From Lentilitoribacter sp. Alg239-R112 (GTDB lineage: Bacteria; Pseudomonadota; Alphaproteobacteria; Rhizobiales; Rhizobiaceae): 64,000 nucleotides of DNA. The stretch is from positions 496,001 through 560,000 of the forward strand of contig NZ_LS999833.1 of the NCBI RefSeq assembly GCF_900537175.1, given 5' to 3'. The number at the start of each line of letters is the position of its first letter. Position 1 is the first letter of the stretch. Made by a program: the position numbers and the translations under genes. The notes beneath the pieces are model-generated. The model was not told the DNA's origin and ran no database searches. It saw only the letters and a program-made list of their open reading frames with translations. Below are positions 8,376 to 18,084 of the stretch, piece after piece.

Positions 8376-9644
8376 ATGACAAGTCACGCGACAAATTCCT
8401 TAGCAACTTCATTGGCAAGCAATGAGCGTATTGAGATAAGCCAATCACCTTATCATCCAAGCAATTTGATGCGTACGAAACTACTAAAGGCTCAAATTTT
8501 AAACATTGAGACAACGCAAGATAAGAAGATCAAAATTATTACAAATATCTATGATCTTGAACATGACTGGCGCTTTATAGAAACCGAGGATCACATTTCC
8601 GTGCACCAGAGTTTTAATTGGTGTCGGGCTTGGTGCAACAACCACAAAGTAAAACCAATTTTTGTGACGGTGTCTATTAACTCACGCATCGAATTTATTC
8701 TACCACTTGAGGTTCAATCCCAATTCGGTATTAAGCGTGCGCGGCTTATTGGTTCTGATCATAGCAATGTGAATTTTTTGCTCGCATCAAAGGCGTTTCT
8801 ATATCAGATGAAGCCTGACTTTATTGAAGAGCTTAAGATCGAGTTACGAAAACTATCCCTTCCCTTTGATGCCATTCATCTTGAAAAAATGCGCTTAAGT
8901 TTTGTGGGTGTGCCAAACCCGTTTGGCTCTGTTACCAAAGTGCTTAATCAAAATGCATCTTTTCAACTGCCTTTACAAAGCACCGTCGAAAAAACTTTTG
9001 CTCAAATAAACGCAAAACGTAAACGCAAAATGGTTCGCAGCACGGCCAAAAAGCTTGGTGCGATTGGCGAGCAGAGTTACATTATTTCCAATAGCATTGC
9101 TGAAAATGAGAAAATTATTTCGGCATTTTTCTTACAAAAAGCCAAACGTTTTGAAAGTAAGGGCCTGCCAGATGCATTTGGCACAAAAGATATTCAGGAC
9201 TTCTTCGCTGACCTTTGCGCACTCGATCAGGGTGACATTGGAAAGCTGGAACTTCACGCGATTACATTGCGACAAAAAGATCAAGCCTCTGAGGTCGTCG
9301 CGATAGCAGCTGTTACAGTAAAAAATGGCCATGCAATTTGCCAATTCAGTTCATTTAACGAGGACATCGCAGCGCAAACACAAACAAGCCCGGGCGAGTT
9401 TTTATTCTATCATGTCATCGAAAACATGGTTCAGCGCGGGATGCGTTTGTTCGATTTTGGTATTGGCGATCAGCCTTACAAGCACTCTTGGTGTACAATT
9501 CGTACTGAACATTATGATGGATTTATTGCGTTAAATACCAGTGGTTATATTGCGGCATGGTTGGAAACACTAAAAATTGCCATTAAACGCAAAATAAAGT
9601 CGTCACCACAATTTCTCAAACTGGTGAACAGATTTCGCCGGTAA
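8376..9644 (+). CDS. GNAT acetyltransferase, CelD/BcsL-like (Acetyltransf_6)
   Basis: A ~422-residue soluble protein. The C-terminal half has the BioF2-like GNAT layout, with SPGEFLFYHVIENM and MRLFDFGIGDQPYK (~residues 335-375). This architecture is common in exopolysaccharide and cellulose loci, where such enzymes are thought to acylate sugars. It sits at the edge of the exopolysaccharide genes and ends 33 bases from the convergent co-polymerase gene. A TTG start at 8367 in the same frame is also possible; neither start has a strong ribosome binding site. The exact reaction is inferred. Confidence 0.75.
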   Translation: MTSHATNSLATSLASNERIEISQSPYHPSNLMRTKLLKAQILNIETTQDKKIKIITNIYDLEHDWRFIETEDHISVHQSFNWCRAWCNNHKVKPIFVTVSINSRIEFILPLEVQSQFGIKRARLIGSDHSNVNFLLASKAFLYQMKPDFIEELKIELRKLSLPFDAIHLEKMRLSFVGVPNPFGSVTKVLNQNASFQLPLQSTVEKTFAQINAKRKRKMVRSTAKKLGAIGEQSYIISNSIAENEKIISAFFLQKAKRFESKGLPDAFGTKDIQDFFADLCALDQGDIGKLELHAITLRQKDQASEVVAIAAVTVKNGHAICQFSSFNEDIAAQTQTSPGEFLFYHVIENMVQRGMRLFDFGIGDQPYKHSWCTIRTEHYDGFIALNTSGYIAAWLETLKIAIKRKIKSSPQFLKLVNRFRR

Positions 9645-9677
9645 TCATGTGATCAAAATATCGAACGCTCAGTGCAG

Positions 9678-11864
9678 TTAAGCGACTGAACTATAGGCAT
9701 CATGCGATGTGGATTTGACGGTGTCGCTGCGCGGGTCGATATCCATAACGAGTGCATCATGATACCCCTCATCGGCAAATGCCTCTTTATATTCCATGAT
9801 TTGTTGATCAGGGAGATCTTTCACAGAAACTACAAATTCTGTTGTAAGATGACTTGCAAGACGTATTACATTTGATACGTCTGTCGGTCCGCATTCAACG
9901 ATTACAGTGTCATAACTGTCCAGCAACGCATTAATAATAAGCGGTATCCGTTCAGCAGATTGCATCGCACGCTGCATATTGCCATTCCCACGGGCCATAA
10001 CATGCACGTCCGACATTGCATCTGCATGAATTGTTTCTGCAATCGTAGTCTCTCCACATAACAGATTTGTTAAACCCTTGATCCGACTAGTGCCGATGGT
10101 CGAACTGCTTGGCATACCATCTATGGTTAAATCAACCAGGATTGATCTGCACTGTTCATCGCTTAAATTTCGCGCCAGAAGAACCGAACCCATTGTGGCA
10201 TTTCCACCCTCAGGTGAAAGGCACATAACCAACCGCGTTGATGCGACCATAAATTCTTGCGAAACATCAAAAATCGAGTAACGAGAACTTACCAAATTTT
10301 CTTCTGTAAATGCTGGATCACCGTCTGGGTATTCAGGAGCCATCTCAGCTCTGGCTGTTAAAAGCCCGAGATCTGCATGATGACCATATTGGCTTTTTGA
10401 ACCAGCACGTGTTTGGCCAATATTGTGTTGACCATGTCCGGGCGCATATCGAGCTTCGGAAACAGGGCGAAGCGCTCTACCGCTAAACAGTTCGGTCAAC
10501 ATTACCCAAATAGAACCGATAATAAAAGTTGCGACCATCGCTGCGATGATGATCGGTAGTTTCTTTGGAAAAAAGGCCTCAGTCGGCATAATAGCGCGAG
10601 AAATTATACGTGCGTCCGGCGGAATAGCGCTTACTTGCGAACGCGACGCTGTTTGGCGGAAACGACCAAGATATGTTTCTAGTAATTCGCGTTGAGATGC
10701 GGCTTCACGCTCAAGCGCACGCAATTGTACTTCTTCGCCGCCAGCTTGAGCAGAATTTGCTTTCAAATTATTGAAATTACCAAGAAGCTCACGTTCGCGC
10801 AAACGCGCAACGGACGCTTCATTCTCAAGGCTTGCCAAGACTTTTCTCGCTTCGGTGCGAAGCTGGCGTTGAACGTCTATTAATTGCGACTGCAATGCCT
10901 GCATGCGCGGGTGCCCATCCAGAAGTGTTGTTGACAAATCCGCAATATTTCCACGAATATCCGCTTCATTTTCACGCAATCTTTGTACAGTTGCCGAATC
11001 TAAAACATTTGCGATGGAGTCAATATTCTCGCCTTTTTCCAAAACCCGACGTACCGTCGTCGCACGCGCTTCCGCATCGACTTTTTCAGAACGCACACGT
11101 GTTAACTCCGCTGAAATATCAGAAAGTTGCTGACCTTCAAACGTGTCAGTATCCCCTATTGTAAAGAGACCTTTTTCCGCACGATATTCCGCAACGCGCG
11201 CCTCAGCAACTTGAACACTTTCTCTCAGACGCTCAATTTCTGGTTCGAGCCAAGCGCTGGCTTGGGTATTATCTTTGAGTTTTTCCCCTGACTGCACACG
11301 TAAGAATGCATCAACCATGGCATTTGGTACAGATTCTGCAAGTTCCGGGTTCTCAGATGTAAATTCAACAGCGATGACCCGTGATACACCGACCTGATAA
11401 ACATCGAGGCGTTCATAAAACTCCTTTAAGACGCGCTCTTCTGCCGGAATAGAATATGGATCAGAGATTAAACCAAGGCCAATAAAAATCTTTGCAATGA
11501 AAGATGGTGATTTTGGTGCATTGAACTCGTCATAAGATGCAAGGTCTAATTCTCGAGCAACTGAGGTGACCAAATTATTTGATTTTAGAATTTCAACCTG
11601 GCTTGTTACGCCGCGTTCATCCAGGGTAACAGAAGGCTGTCCGCCGTTCAGCTGCTGCTGATCTGCAAACACAGGCTCACGATTATCGATCAAAACGCGT
11701 GCTTCAGAGCGATATTGCTCATCAACAATATTGACAATCACAAATGCAATAACACCAACAATGAGTGCTGATATTGCAATTTTTGCGATGTTTTTCTTGA
11801 CCGCAAAAAACAAACTGCCGAGGTCAATATCGACATTTGTATCGTCATTGTGGATTTGCGACAT
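9678..11864 (-). CDS. Wzz/Wzc-like polysaccharide co-polymerase with degenerate kinase domain
   Basis: A ~728-residue protein starting at MSQIHNDD; a 13-residue longer in-frame start at 11903 is less likely. A Wzz domain opens with a membrane helix at ~25-45, followed by a long coiled coil (~190-400) and a second membrane helix at ~455-475. The C-terminal ~200 residues have the fold order of a BY-kinase/ParA-type ATPase. The Walker A site should read GxGKS/T but is SPEGGNATMG near residue 550, without lysine, and the Walker A'-like and B-like segments (ILVDLTIDG, YDTVIVECGP) are only partly conserved. There is no tyrosine cluster at the C-terminus. It probably controls chain length in Wzx/Wzy-type export without kinase activity. 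It is divergent from the Wza-like gene. Confidence 0.85.
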   Translation of the reverse strand: MSQIHNDDTNVDIDLGSLFFAVKKNIAKIAISALIVGVIAFVIVNIVDEQYRSEARVLIDNREPVFADQQQLNGGQPSVTLDERGVTSQVEILKSNNLVTSVARELDLASYDEFNAPKSPSFIAKIFIGLGLISDPYSIPAEERVLKEFYERLDVYQVGVSRVIAVEFTSENPELAESVPNAMVDAFLRVQSGEKLKDNTQASAWLEPEIERLRESVQVAEARVAEYRAEKGLFTIGDTDTFEGQQLSDISAELTRVRSEKVDAEARATTVRRVLEKGENIDSIANVLDSATVQRLRENEADIRGNIADLSTTLLDGHPRMQALQSQLIDVQRQLRTEARKVLASLENEASVARLRERELLGNFNNLKANSAQAGGEEVQLRALEREAASQRELLETYLGRFRQTASRSQVSAIPPDARIISRAIMPTEAFFPKKLPIIIAAMVATFIIGSIWVMLTELFSGRALRPVSEARYAPGHGQHNIGQTRAGSKSQYGHHADLGLLTARAEMAPEYPDGDPAFTEENLVSSRYSIFDVSQEFMVASTRLVMCLSPEGGNATMGSVLLARNLSDEQCRSILVDLTIDGMPSSSTIGTSRIKGLTNLLCGETTIAETIHADAMSDVHVMARGNGNMQRAMQSAERIPLIINALLDSYDTVIVECGPTDVSNVIRLASHLTTEFVVSVKDLPDQQIMEYKEAFADEGYHDALVMDIDPRSDTVKSTSHDAYSSVA

Positions 11865-11971
11865 TCTAATACTCCAGATCGTAATGGAGCTGATTGTAAA
11901 CACACATGGTAACTCATCAGTTAACGTAAGAACCCAATTAGGGGTGAAAATACGATTAATTTGTTACAATC

Positions 11972-11987
11972 GGCCAATTAATTGGCC
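11972..11987. promoter_or_regulatory. 16-bp perfect palindrome in the divergent exopolysaccharide promoter region
   Basis: GGCCAATTAATTGGCC is its own reverse complement. It lies between the divergent co-polymerase (11864) and Wza-like (12063) genes, the expected place for an operator controlling both arms. A TTAACCAT CtrA-like half-site lies nearby at about 12004. Confidence 0.55.
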
Positions 11988-12062
11988 TGTTCTTTACCAA
12001 GCATTAACCATAAATCGTCAATAAATTAATGTAAGTTCGAACCCTTTTGGAGTGCACCGCAC

Positions 12063-12626
12063 GTGAAAATCAATCTACCTGTTGCGATTATTTTAGCTGC
12101 TGCCAGCATCATTGCCGGTTGCGCGAGCTATCAGCCGGCTCCTCGTGCATTCCATGAAGCAACCATTCAGCCTTACCGGCTTGATGCTGGCGATCGTCTG
12201 CGTATCACTGTTTTCGAGCAAGATGGCTTAACCGGCACCTATGGTGTTGATCAGGCTGGTTACATCTCCTTCCCTCTTGTAGGAGCCGTTGCTGCTCGCG
12301 GTTATACAGCACAAGAACTTGAAGGCGTTATCGCAGGCGAATTACAAAAAGGTTACTTGCGCGATCCTGATGTCAGCATCGAGATTGACCAATACCGTTC
12401 CTTCTTTGTTTTAGGAGAAGTGGGGCAACCTGGCCAATATACTTATGTTCCGGGGATGACGGTACAAAATGCAATTGCCATTGCTGGCGGTTTTTCAACC
12501 AGAGCGCAACAAAACAGCACAGATATTACTCGCAAGATAAATGGAAAAATCATGACAGGTCGCGTCTCAATTTCTAGCCCTATTCTCGCGGGCGATACGA
12601 TCTATATCCGTGAACGCTTATTTTAA
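12063..12626 (+). CDS. Wza/ExoF-like polysaccharide export lipoprotein
   Basis: A 187-residue protein with a lipoprotein signal ending IIAGC, so the lipidated cysteine is C20. A polysaccharide export domain follows (YRLDAGDRLRITVFEQDGL, ~34-52), then an SLBB domain (~110-185, VLGEVGQPGQYTYVPGMTV). The family forms the periplasmic/outer-membrane channel for exopolysaccharide. It is shorter than E. coli Wza (~380) and matches the compact KpsD/ExoF-like form, so it may need a separate outer-membrane pore. GTG start. Confidence 0.92.
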   Translation: MKINLPVAIILAAASIIAGCASYQPAPRAFHEATIQPYRLDAGDRLRITVFEQDGLTGTYGVDQAGYISFPLVGAVAARGYTAQELEGVIAGELQKGYLRDPDVSIEIDQYRSFFVLGEVGQPGQYTYVPGMTVQNAIAIAGGFSTRAQQNSTDITRKINGKIMTGRVSISSPILAGDTIYIRERLF

Positions 12627-12677
12627 TAAAGACCATAATGGGGCATACGCTAAATTGAACGAACACTGGATTGCTGA

Positions 12678-13850
12678 ATGATGTCCAATGAAGCATTGTC
12701 ACAAGAACCTTTGCGGATAATCCACTGTTTCAGATCTCCCGTCGGTGGTATTTTTAGACACGTACGTGACCTTGTGAACACTCATCACGCGCAGGGACAT
12801 AAAATCGGCATCCTATGCGATAGTAGCTCAGGCGGTGAATTTGAAGAAAAATTGTTTGAAAGCATTATCGACAAGTTAGAGCTTGGTCTTATACGAATGC
12901 CAATCAGGCGCGCAATTACGCCAGGCGATTTAATTGCAATACACAAAGTTTATAAACAAATCAAAAGTTTGCAGCCAGATATACTACACGGTCATGGCGC
13001 CAAAGGTGGCGCGTATGTTCGAGTAATTGGCTCATTTATGCGGGGATCCAGGTCTCGCGTTACCCGCACCTATTCGCCCCATGGCGGCTCGCTGCACTAT
13101 GATAGCAGCAATATCAAAGGGAAAGCTATTTTTGCCCTAGAACGCCTTCTCGCACGCATGACGGATGCAATAATTTTTGTCAGCGATCACGAACGGCTTG
13201 CATATATAGATAAAGTAGGTCTCCCAATATCCAATTCGCATTTGGTCTATAATGGACTGAATGAGGAGGAATTTCAGCCGATTGCCACGAATGAAAATGC
13301 AAGTGATTTCTTATATATTGGTATGATGCGAGACCTTAAAGGCCCTGACGTTTTTATTGATGCTTTTCGTAAAGCAGAGCAACATGTTGGTCGTCCTTTG
13401 CACGCCACTATGGTTGGGGATGGCCCTAACAAACAAGCCTATCAAGAAAAAATTGCGCAGATGGGTTTGAGCAAGCGCATAGTTTTGCATCCAGCTATGA
13501 ATGCACGTGAAGCATTTGCACTTGCTCAAAGCGTGGTTATCCCATCTCGAGCAGAGGCAATGCCGTATATCGTATTAGAAACCGTTGCCGCGAACAAACC
13601 TATTATCTCGACAAATGTCGGTGGTATACCTGAGATACTGGGAGCTGATAGCGATGTCATGGTGCCACCTGGTAATGTCGAAAAACTCGCAGAAAAAATG
13701 GCACAGTCAATCCAGGATAAGAGCTGGCTCGCATCTGCTCAACCTGATCGAAATACATTCAAGAAGCGCTTCTCGGTGCAAGCCATGGCGGAAGATGTTT
13801 TGGAGATTTATCACCGCTCCTCCAACAAGGTTTCCGAAGACAGAACCTGA
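12678..13850 (+). CDS. Glycosyltransferase family 4
   Basis: A 390-residue retaining glycosyltransferase with a GT-B fold. The N-terminal domain contains SPVGGIFRHV; the C-terminal nucleotide-sugar domain contains the EX7E motif E293-E301 in SRAEAMPYIVLE, then NVGGIPEIL. It probably adds a sugar to the growing lipid-linked repeat unit in the cytoplasm. Donor and acceptor are unknown. It is transcribed with the Wza-like gene, 51 bases away. Confidence 0.92.
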   Translation: MMSNEALSQEPLRIIHCFRSPVGGIFRHVRDLVNTHHAQGHKIGILCDSSSGGEFEEKLFESIIDKLELGLIRMPIRRAITPGDLIAIHKVYKQIKSLQPDILHGHGAKGGAYVRVIGSFMRGSRSRVTRTYSPHGGSLHYDSSNIKGKAIFALERLLARMTDAIIFVSDHERLAYIDKVGLPISNSHLVYNGLNEEEFQPIATNENASDFLYIGMMRDLKGPDVFIDAFRKAEQHVGRPLHATMVGDGPNKQAYQEKIAQMGLSKRIVLHPAMNAREAFALAQSVVIPSRAEAMPYIVLETVAANKPIISTNVGGIPEILGADSDVMVPPGNVEKLAEKMAQSIQDKSWLASAQPDRNTFKKRFSVQAMAEDVLEIYHRSSNKVSEDRT

Positions 13851-13996
13851 GGTCGACTAGGCTAAAACAGCTTCAACAATTCTCAAAAATTTTGATCTCT
13901 TGTAATAAAACGTTATCCGTCAAGTTTTTATTAGTTGATTTGCCTTATTCTCATACGCACAACAGCTAATTAAAGCACTGTTTTGCGGATAATTCG
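13851..13996. other. AT-rich gap with short inverted repeats
   Basis: TCAAAAATTTTGA (13883-13895) is an odd palindrome. TAATAAAAC (13903-13911) nearly pairs with GTTTTTATTA (13924-13933). The gap may hold a promoter for the next gene; no clear -35/-10 pair is seen. Confidence 0.35.
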
Positions 13997-15532
13997 ATGA
14001 TTAAGATACAAAAAGATAAAATGGTCGATGCTTCGATAGCGCCATCAGAAACTGTGGCGCATGGTCTGGAAGAAGATAATTTAAACCGTCTTGCGCAACA
14101 AATTGCTCAGCAACTCGCTGATGAAAATCATTCACCAGCGCTTATATTAGGCGCCTACCGTCTATTTGAATGTGCATGTATTTTCGCAACTGGAATACTC
14201 GCTTATTTCTATCATGATTATCCAGATAACAGATTACCAGTTCATGCATTTATTATCTTTGGAACATCATGCCTAACACTCGCATCACTGCAAGCAAGTA
14301 GTCTATACACAACGCAAAGCCTTAAAACAGGCATGCGAACTTTGCCACAGGTATTGGCAATCCTATCTACAATTTTTGTTGTCATGGCCGTTGCTGGCTA
14401 TTTTATTGATTTTCATGACTACTTCTCAAAAAAGTGGTTCGCTGATTGGTTCATGGGAACTGCAACCGTTTTAACAGTTGCACGACTGACATTTGCATTT
14501 TCCATTAGTCGTTGGAAACGAAATGGTTTCATGGAGCGTCGCGCTGTCATCGTTGGCGGAGGCGCAAAAACCAAACAGCTTATTCGTGATATCGAGGCAG
14601 AACAAGGCAATGACATACGCATTTGTGGTATCTTTGATGATCGGGGCGATGATCGCGCCGCACCTGTTATTGCTGGTTATCCCAAATTAGGTAATGTTAA
14701 AGATGTGGTTGCATTTGCACGACGCACACGAATAGATTTAATAATCATAACGCTACCACTGAGCGCGGAAAGCCGCTGGACAGGTATGCTCAAACACTTG
14801 TGGGTTTTACCAGTAGACATTCGCCTAGCAGCACATACAAATTCTATGAAATTCCGCCCACGCTTTTGCAGCTATATGGACAACAGCAAAATCCCTATGC
14901 TGGATCTATTTGATAAGCCGATTTCTGATTGGGATTCTGTCAGCAAACGTGGTTTTGATATTGTATTTTCGCTCCTTGCACTGGCACTTCTTTGGCCTAT
15001 CATGCTGGGTACAGCGATTGCCATTAAACTAACTTCAAAAGGTCCGATAATCTTCAAACAAATGCGCCACGGTATTAATAATGAAGAGATACCGGTCTAT
15101 AAATTTCGCTCAATGTACACGGATATGTCCGATGAGAAAGCGGCAAAACTCGTCACAAAAAATGATCCACGCGTGACGCCTGTTGGACGCTTTATCCGCA
15201 AAACTTCGATTGATGAATTGCCGCAATTATTCAATGTCTTATTGGGCAGTGTTTCGCTCGTTGGCCCACGCCCACATGCGGTAATTGCACAAGCTCAGAA
15301 CAAATATTTTGCTGATGTTGTGGATGGGTACTTTGCCCGCCACCGCGTCAAACCCGGTATTACCGGCTGGGCGCAGATCAATGGTTTGCGCGGTGAAATT
15401 ACATCCGATGCGAAAATTAAAGAGCGAACGGAATATGACCTCTATTACATTGAAAACTGGTCATTGGCCTTTGATTTAAAAATTCTTCTGAAAACACCGT
15501 TTAGCCTATTTAATACGGAAAATGCCTATTGA
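13997..15532 (+). CDS. Undecaprenyl-phosphate sugar phosphotransferase (WcaJ/ExoY type)
   Basis: A 511-residue polyisoprenyl-phosphate hexose-1-phosphate transferase that starts the repeat unit on undecaprenyl phosphate. Four to five N-terminal membrane helices are followed by a CoA-binding-like domain (VIVGGGAKTKQLI, ~175-190). The C-terminal catalytic domain starts at KRGFDIVFSLLAL and carries PVYKFRSMYTDM, TSIDELPQLFNVL, SLVGPRPHA and RHRVKPGITGWAQ. This long form usually transfers glucose-1-P or galactose-1-P. Its stop codon overlaps the TTG start of the next gene. Confidence 0.95.
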   Translation: MIKIQKDKMVDASIAPSETVAHGLEEDNLNRLAQQIAQQLADENHSPALILGAYRLFECACIFATGILAYFYHDYPDNRLPVHAFIIFGTSCLTLASLQASSLYTTQSLKTGMRTLPQVLAILSTIFVVMAVAGYFIDFHDYFSKKWFADWFMGTATVLTVARLTFAFSISRWKRNGFMERRAVIVGGGAKTKQLIRDIEAEQGNDIRICGIFDDRGDDRAAPVIAGYPKLGNVKDVVAFARRTRIDLIIITLPLSAESRWTGMLKHLWVLPVDIRLAAHTNSMKFRPRFCSYMDNSKIPMLDLFDKPISDWDSVSKRGFDIVFSLLALALLWPIMLGTAIAIKLTSKGPIIFKQMRHGINNEEIPVYKFRSMYTDMSDEKAAKLVTKNDPRVTPVGRFIRKTSIDELPQLFNVLLGSVSLVGPRPHAVIAQAQNKYFADVVDGYFARHRVKPGITGWAQINGLRGEITSDAKIKERTEYDLYYIENWSLAFDLKILLKTPFSLFNTENAY

Positions 15533-16776
15533 GTGATGTTCCTTATCAGTATCAGGGTCAACCATTAACCTTTAGCAGCTCGCGACAAGCGGACGCCGGT
15601 TCTCGCCTTTTAGGAACCTGGATGCTGGCTTTTGGTGTTTTTACGTCCGGCTTTGTTATTCAGGAACCCGCACCATATGAGCTGATGATGGCAGGGCTTG
15701 TCGGCATCTGGTTTTTATGCGGATTAAAAATTTCGCGAACCATTGCGCCGGTCCTAGCATTGTTCACACTATTTAACATTGGTGGTCTACTATCGATGTT
15801 CACCATGGATACCTATGGCGGCATTCCTCTCTATTTGGCGGTCAGCTACTTCTTGGCGCTAACAACGGTATTCTTCGCCGCTATTATTGAGACTGATCAT
15901 CGCAGACTTAAAATCATATTCAGAGCCTATGCAGTTGCAGCTGTTGTCACGGCGATGCTGGGCATTTTAGGTTATTTTAATCTTATTCCTGGTGGTGAAT
16001 ACTTCACTCTCTATAATCGCGCTCGTGGCGCCTTTGCTGATCCAAATGTGTTTGGACCTTTCTTGGTGCTGCCTGCCCTTTATCTGCTCCATGGCTTGAT
16101 AGTGGGCAAAATCAAGGACGTGCCACTGCGCGCCATTGGTTTTTTTATCATTACCTTCGGTGTTTTCTTATCATTCTCGCGCGCAGCATGGGGGCTATAC
16201 GCAATCTCGGGTGTGCTGCTTATCATATTATTGCTTGCACGCCAGCGCACAAGCAAGTTCCAGCTCCGCATTATTATGCTTTCCGCAGCTGGCTTTATTG
16301 CGTTGATCGTCGCGCTCGTCATTGCATTGCAAATTGATCAGATCGCTGAACTTTTTTCTGATCGAGCGCAGCTTGTGCAAGAATATGACGGTGCCAGATA
16401 TGGTCGTTTTGCGCGGCACGCTATTGGCTTTGGTATGGCGCTTGAAAATCCACTCGGCATTGGTCCTCTAGAGTTTGGCCTGATATATGGTGAAGATACG
16501 CATAATATCTACCTTAAATCTCTCATGGCTTATGGTTGGCTTGGCTTTACAACCTATCTCATTCTCAGTGGCATGACATTTTACTTCGGGTTTAAATATA
16601 TGCTTCGAGATCGCCCCTGGCAGGTTTACTTCATGCTGGCAATGATCTTGCTTTTTGGTCATGCGCTTGTTGGCATGGTAATTGATACAGATCACTGGCG
16701 CCATTTCTATTTGATCTTAGGTATCGCGTGGGGCTGTATTGCGCTCGAACACCGATATGGTATAAATTACAACTAG
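15529..16776 (+). CDS. O-antigen ligase/polymerase-like membrane protein (Wzy/WaaL family)
   Basis: A 415-residue protein with ten or more membrane helices and a large periplasmic loop (~265-330) holding LENPLGIGPLEFGL and EDTHNIYLKSLMAYGW, the H-N region typical of the O-antigen ligase (Wzy_C) domain. In this setting it is most likely the polymerase joining repeat units. TTG start, overlapping the preceding TGA by three bases, so translation is probably coupled. It is the last gene of the locus on this strand; no Wzx flippase is seen in the window. Confidence 0.88.
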   Translation: MSDVPYQYQGQPLTFSSSRQADAGSRLLGTWMLAFGVFTSGFVIQEPAPYELMMAGLVGIWFLCGLKISRTIAPVLALFTLFNIGGLLSMFTMDTYGGIPLYLAVSYFLALTTVFFAAIIETDHRRLKIIFRAYAVAAVVTAMLGILGYFNLIPGGEYFTLYNRARGAFADPNVFGPFLVLPALYLLHGLIVGKIKDVPLRAIGFFIITFGVFLSFSRAAWGLYAISGVLLIILLLARQRTSKFQLRIIMLSAAGFIALIVALVIALQIDQIAELFSDRAQLVQEYDGARYGRFARHAIGFGMALENPLGIGPLEFGLIYGEDTHNIYLKSLMAYGWLGFTTYLILSGMTFYFGFKYMLRDRPWQVYFMLAMILLFGHALVGMVIDTDHWRHFYLILGIAWGCIALEHRYGINYN

Positions 16777-16879
16777 CTCGGAACATGTTGAAATAATCAT
16801 ATATCGATCTCCGATCATTGTATATCTGTCACATTATTGATCTATGCCTTGTCATTACAATTGCAATCGGACGAATCCT

Positions 16880-17545
16880 ATGACCATTCCTACCCCCTGG
16901 CCCGAAGCCGTGATTTTCGACATGGATGGCTTGATGCTCGACACAGAAACTATCTCGATGAACTCCATGCATCGCACATTACGTTTGCATAAGATTGATT
17001 TCGAAGATCAGTGGTTGTTTGATATAATCGGCATGAACAGCAAGGGCGCAAAGAACTACTTCAATGAAAAGCTCGGGTATCCCCTGCCAGAAGAGGTGGA
17101 TACGACCTTCATGAAAACCTATGAAGACCATGTAACAACAAATGGTATTGAGCTTAAAACCGGTCTCGTAGAACTGCTTAAATTTCTGGATGAAGCTGGT
17201 ATTCGACGCGGCGTTGCTACCTCAACACGCTCTCGAATGGCCCATAAAAAGCTTGGTATGACGGGGATTAAGCACTGGTTTGAGACAATCGTTTGTGGCG
17301 ACGAGGTCGCAAATGGTAAGCCTGCGCCGGACATCTATCTTAAAGCCGCTGAAAACCTTGGCATAGACCCTACAAACTGTCTGGCATTGGAAGACAGCGA
17401 TAATGGCGCTAAGGCTGCCCATGCTGCTTCAATTGATGTCATCGTTGTGCCAGATCTGAAACAACCAAAAGATCATACCCGCGATATTGCCCACCGGGTT
17501 GTAACAAGTCTTCATGATGTTAAGTTGCATCTGCAGAAGCGTTAA
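16880..17545 (+). CDS. HAD-superfamily phosphatase (beta-phosphoglucomutase-like)
   Basis: A 221-residue protein with the HAD motif I FDMDGLMLDTE, nucleophile and acid/base aspartates at D14 and D16. The motif II region is GVATSTRS, the lysine of motif III is in NGKPAPDIYL and motif IV is LALEDSDNGAKAA. The subfamily includes phosphoglycolate, sugar-phosphate and pyrophosphate phosphatases and beta-phosphoglucomutase; the substrate is not predictable. An in-frame start 12 codons upstream (16844) is possible, but family alignment favours MTIPTPWPEAV. Confidence 0.9.
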   Translation: MTIPTPWPEAVIFDMDGLMLDTETISMNSMHRTLRLHKIDFEDQWLFDIIGMNSKGAKNYFNEKLGYPLPEEVDTTFMKTYEDHVTTNGIELKTGLVELLKFLDEAGIRRGVATSTRSRMAHKKLGMTGIKHWFETIVCGDEVANGKPAPDIYLKAAENLGIDPTNCLALEDSDNGAKAAHAASIDVIVVPDLKQPKDHTRDIAHRVVTSLHDVKLHLQKR

Positions 17546-17709
17546 TCCCATCTCACCTCAAATCTGATTTTCGATGTTGTGAGTTTCTCTTTCACCCTCA
17601 AGCATTTTCCACACATGAAGAATATCTGATCTGCTAATCTACACATGATCAATTGGTACTACTCAGCGCAATGCATGCACACTAGATTTACGAAAATGTG
17701 AGGTATAAA

Positions 17710-18018
17710 GTGTGCAATTCCAAAGGCTCAGCAACGGCGACAGTTAGAATTAACAATGACCGCGTTCGTGTGACCGAATGGCGCTTCAATAAACGAGGTG
17801 ACAATACGGGATGGCATCGTCATGCCTATGATTATGTTGTCATCCCGCTTTTTGATGGGGTCTTGGAAATTGACCTTGGAGATGGTGAACGCATCACTGC
17901 ACAAATGGAAAACGGCGTTCCATATTACCGCGAAATTGGTGTCGAGCATGATGTCATCAACGGGAATGACTTTGAATGCGCTTTTGTTGAAGTGGAACTG
18001 CTGCAAGAGCGGACATAA
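17710..18018 (+). CDS. Small cupin-domain protein
   Basis: A ~102-residue single-domain cupin. GWHRHAYDYVVIPLFDG matches cupin motif 1 (HxH, with the usual Glu replaced), and YYREIGVEHDVIN supplies the second-motif histidine. The GTG at 17710 has GAGG at 17700-17703 with six-base spacing, better than the upstream GTG at 17698. Such small cupins bind a metal or small ligand; the role is unknown. Confidence 0.78.
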   Translation: MCNSKGSATATVRINNDRVRVTEWRFNKRGDNTGWHRHAYDYVVIPLFDGVLEIDLGDGERITAQMENGVPYYREIGVEHDVINGNDFECAFVEVELLQERT

Positions 18019-18084
18019 TAACCAACAAGAATAAGAAACGCTCTACTGTACCATACGACCCTTTTGCACAGCCAGATGCCCTGA

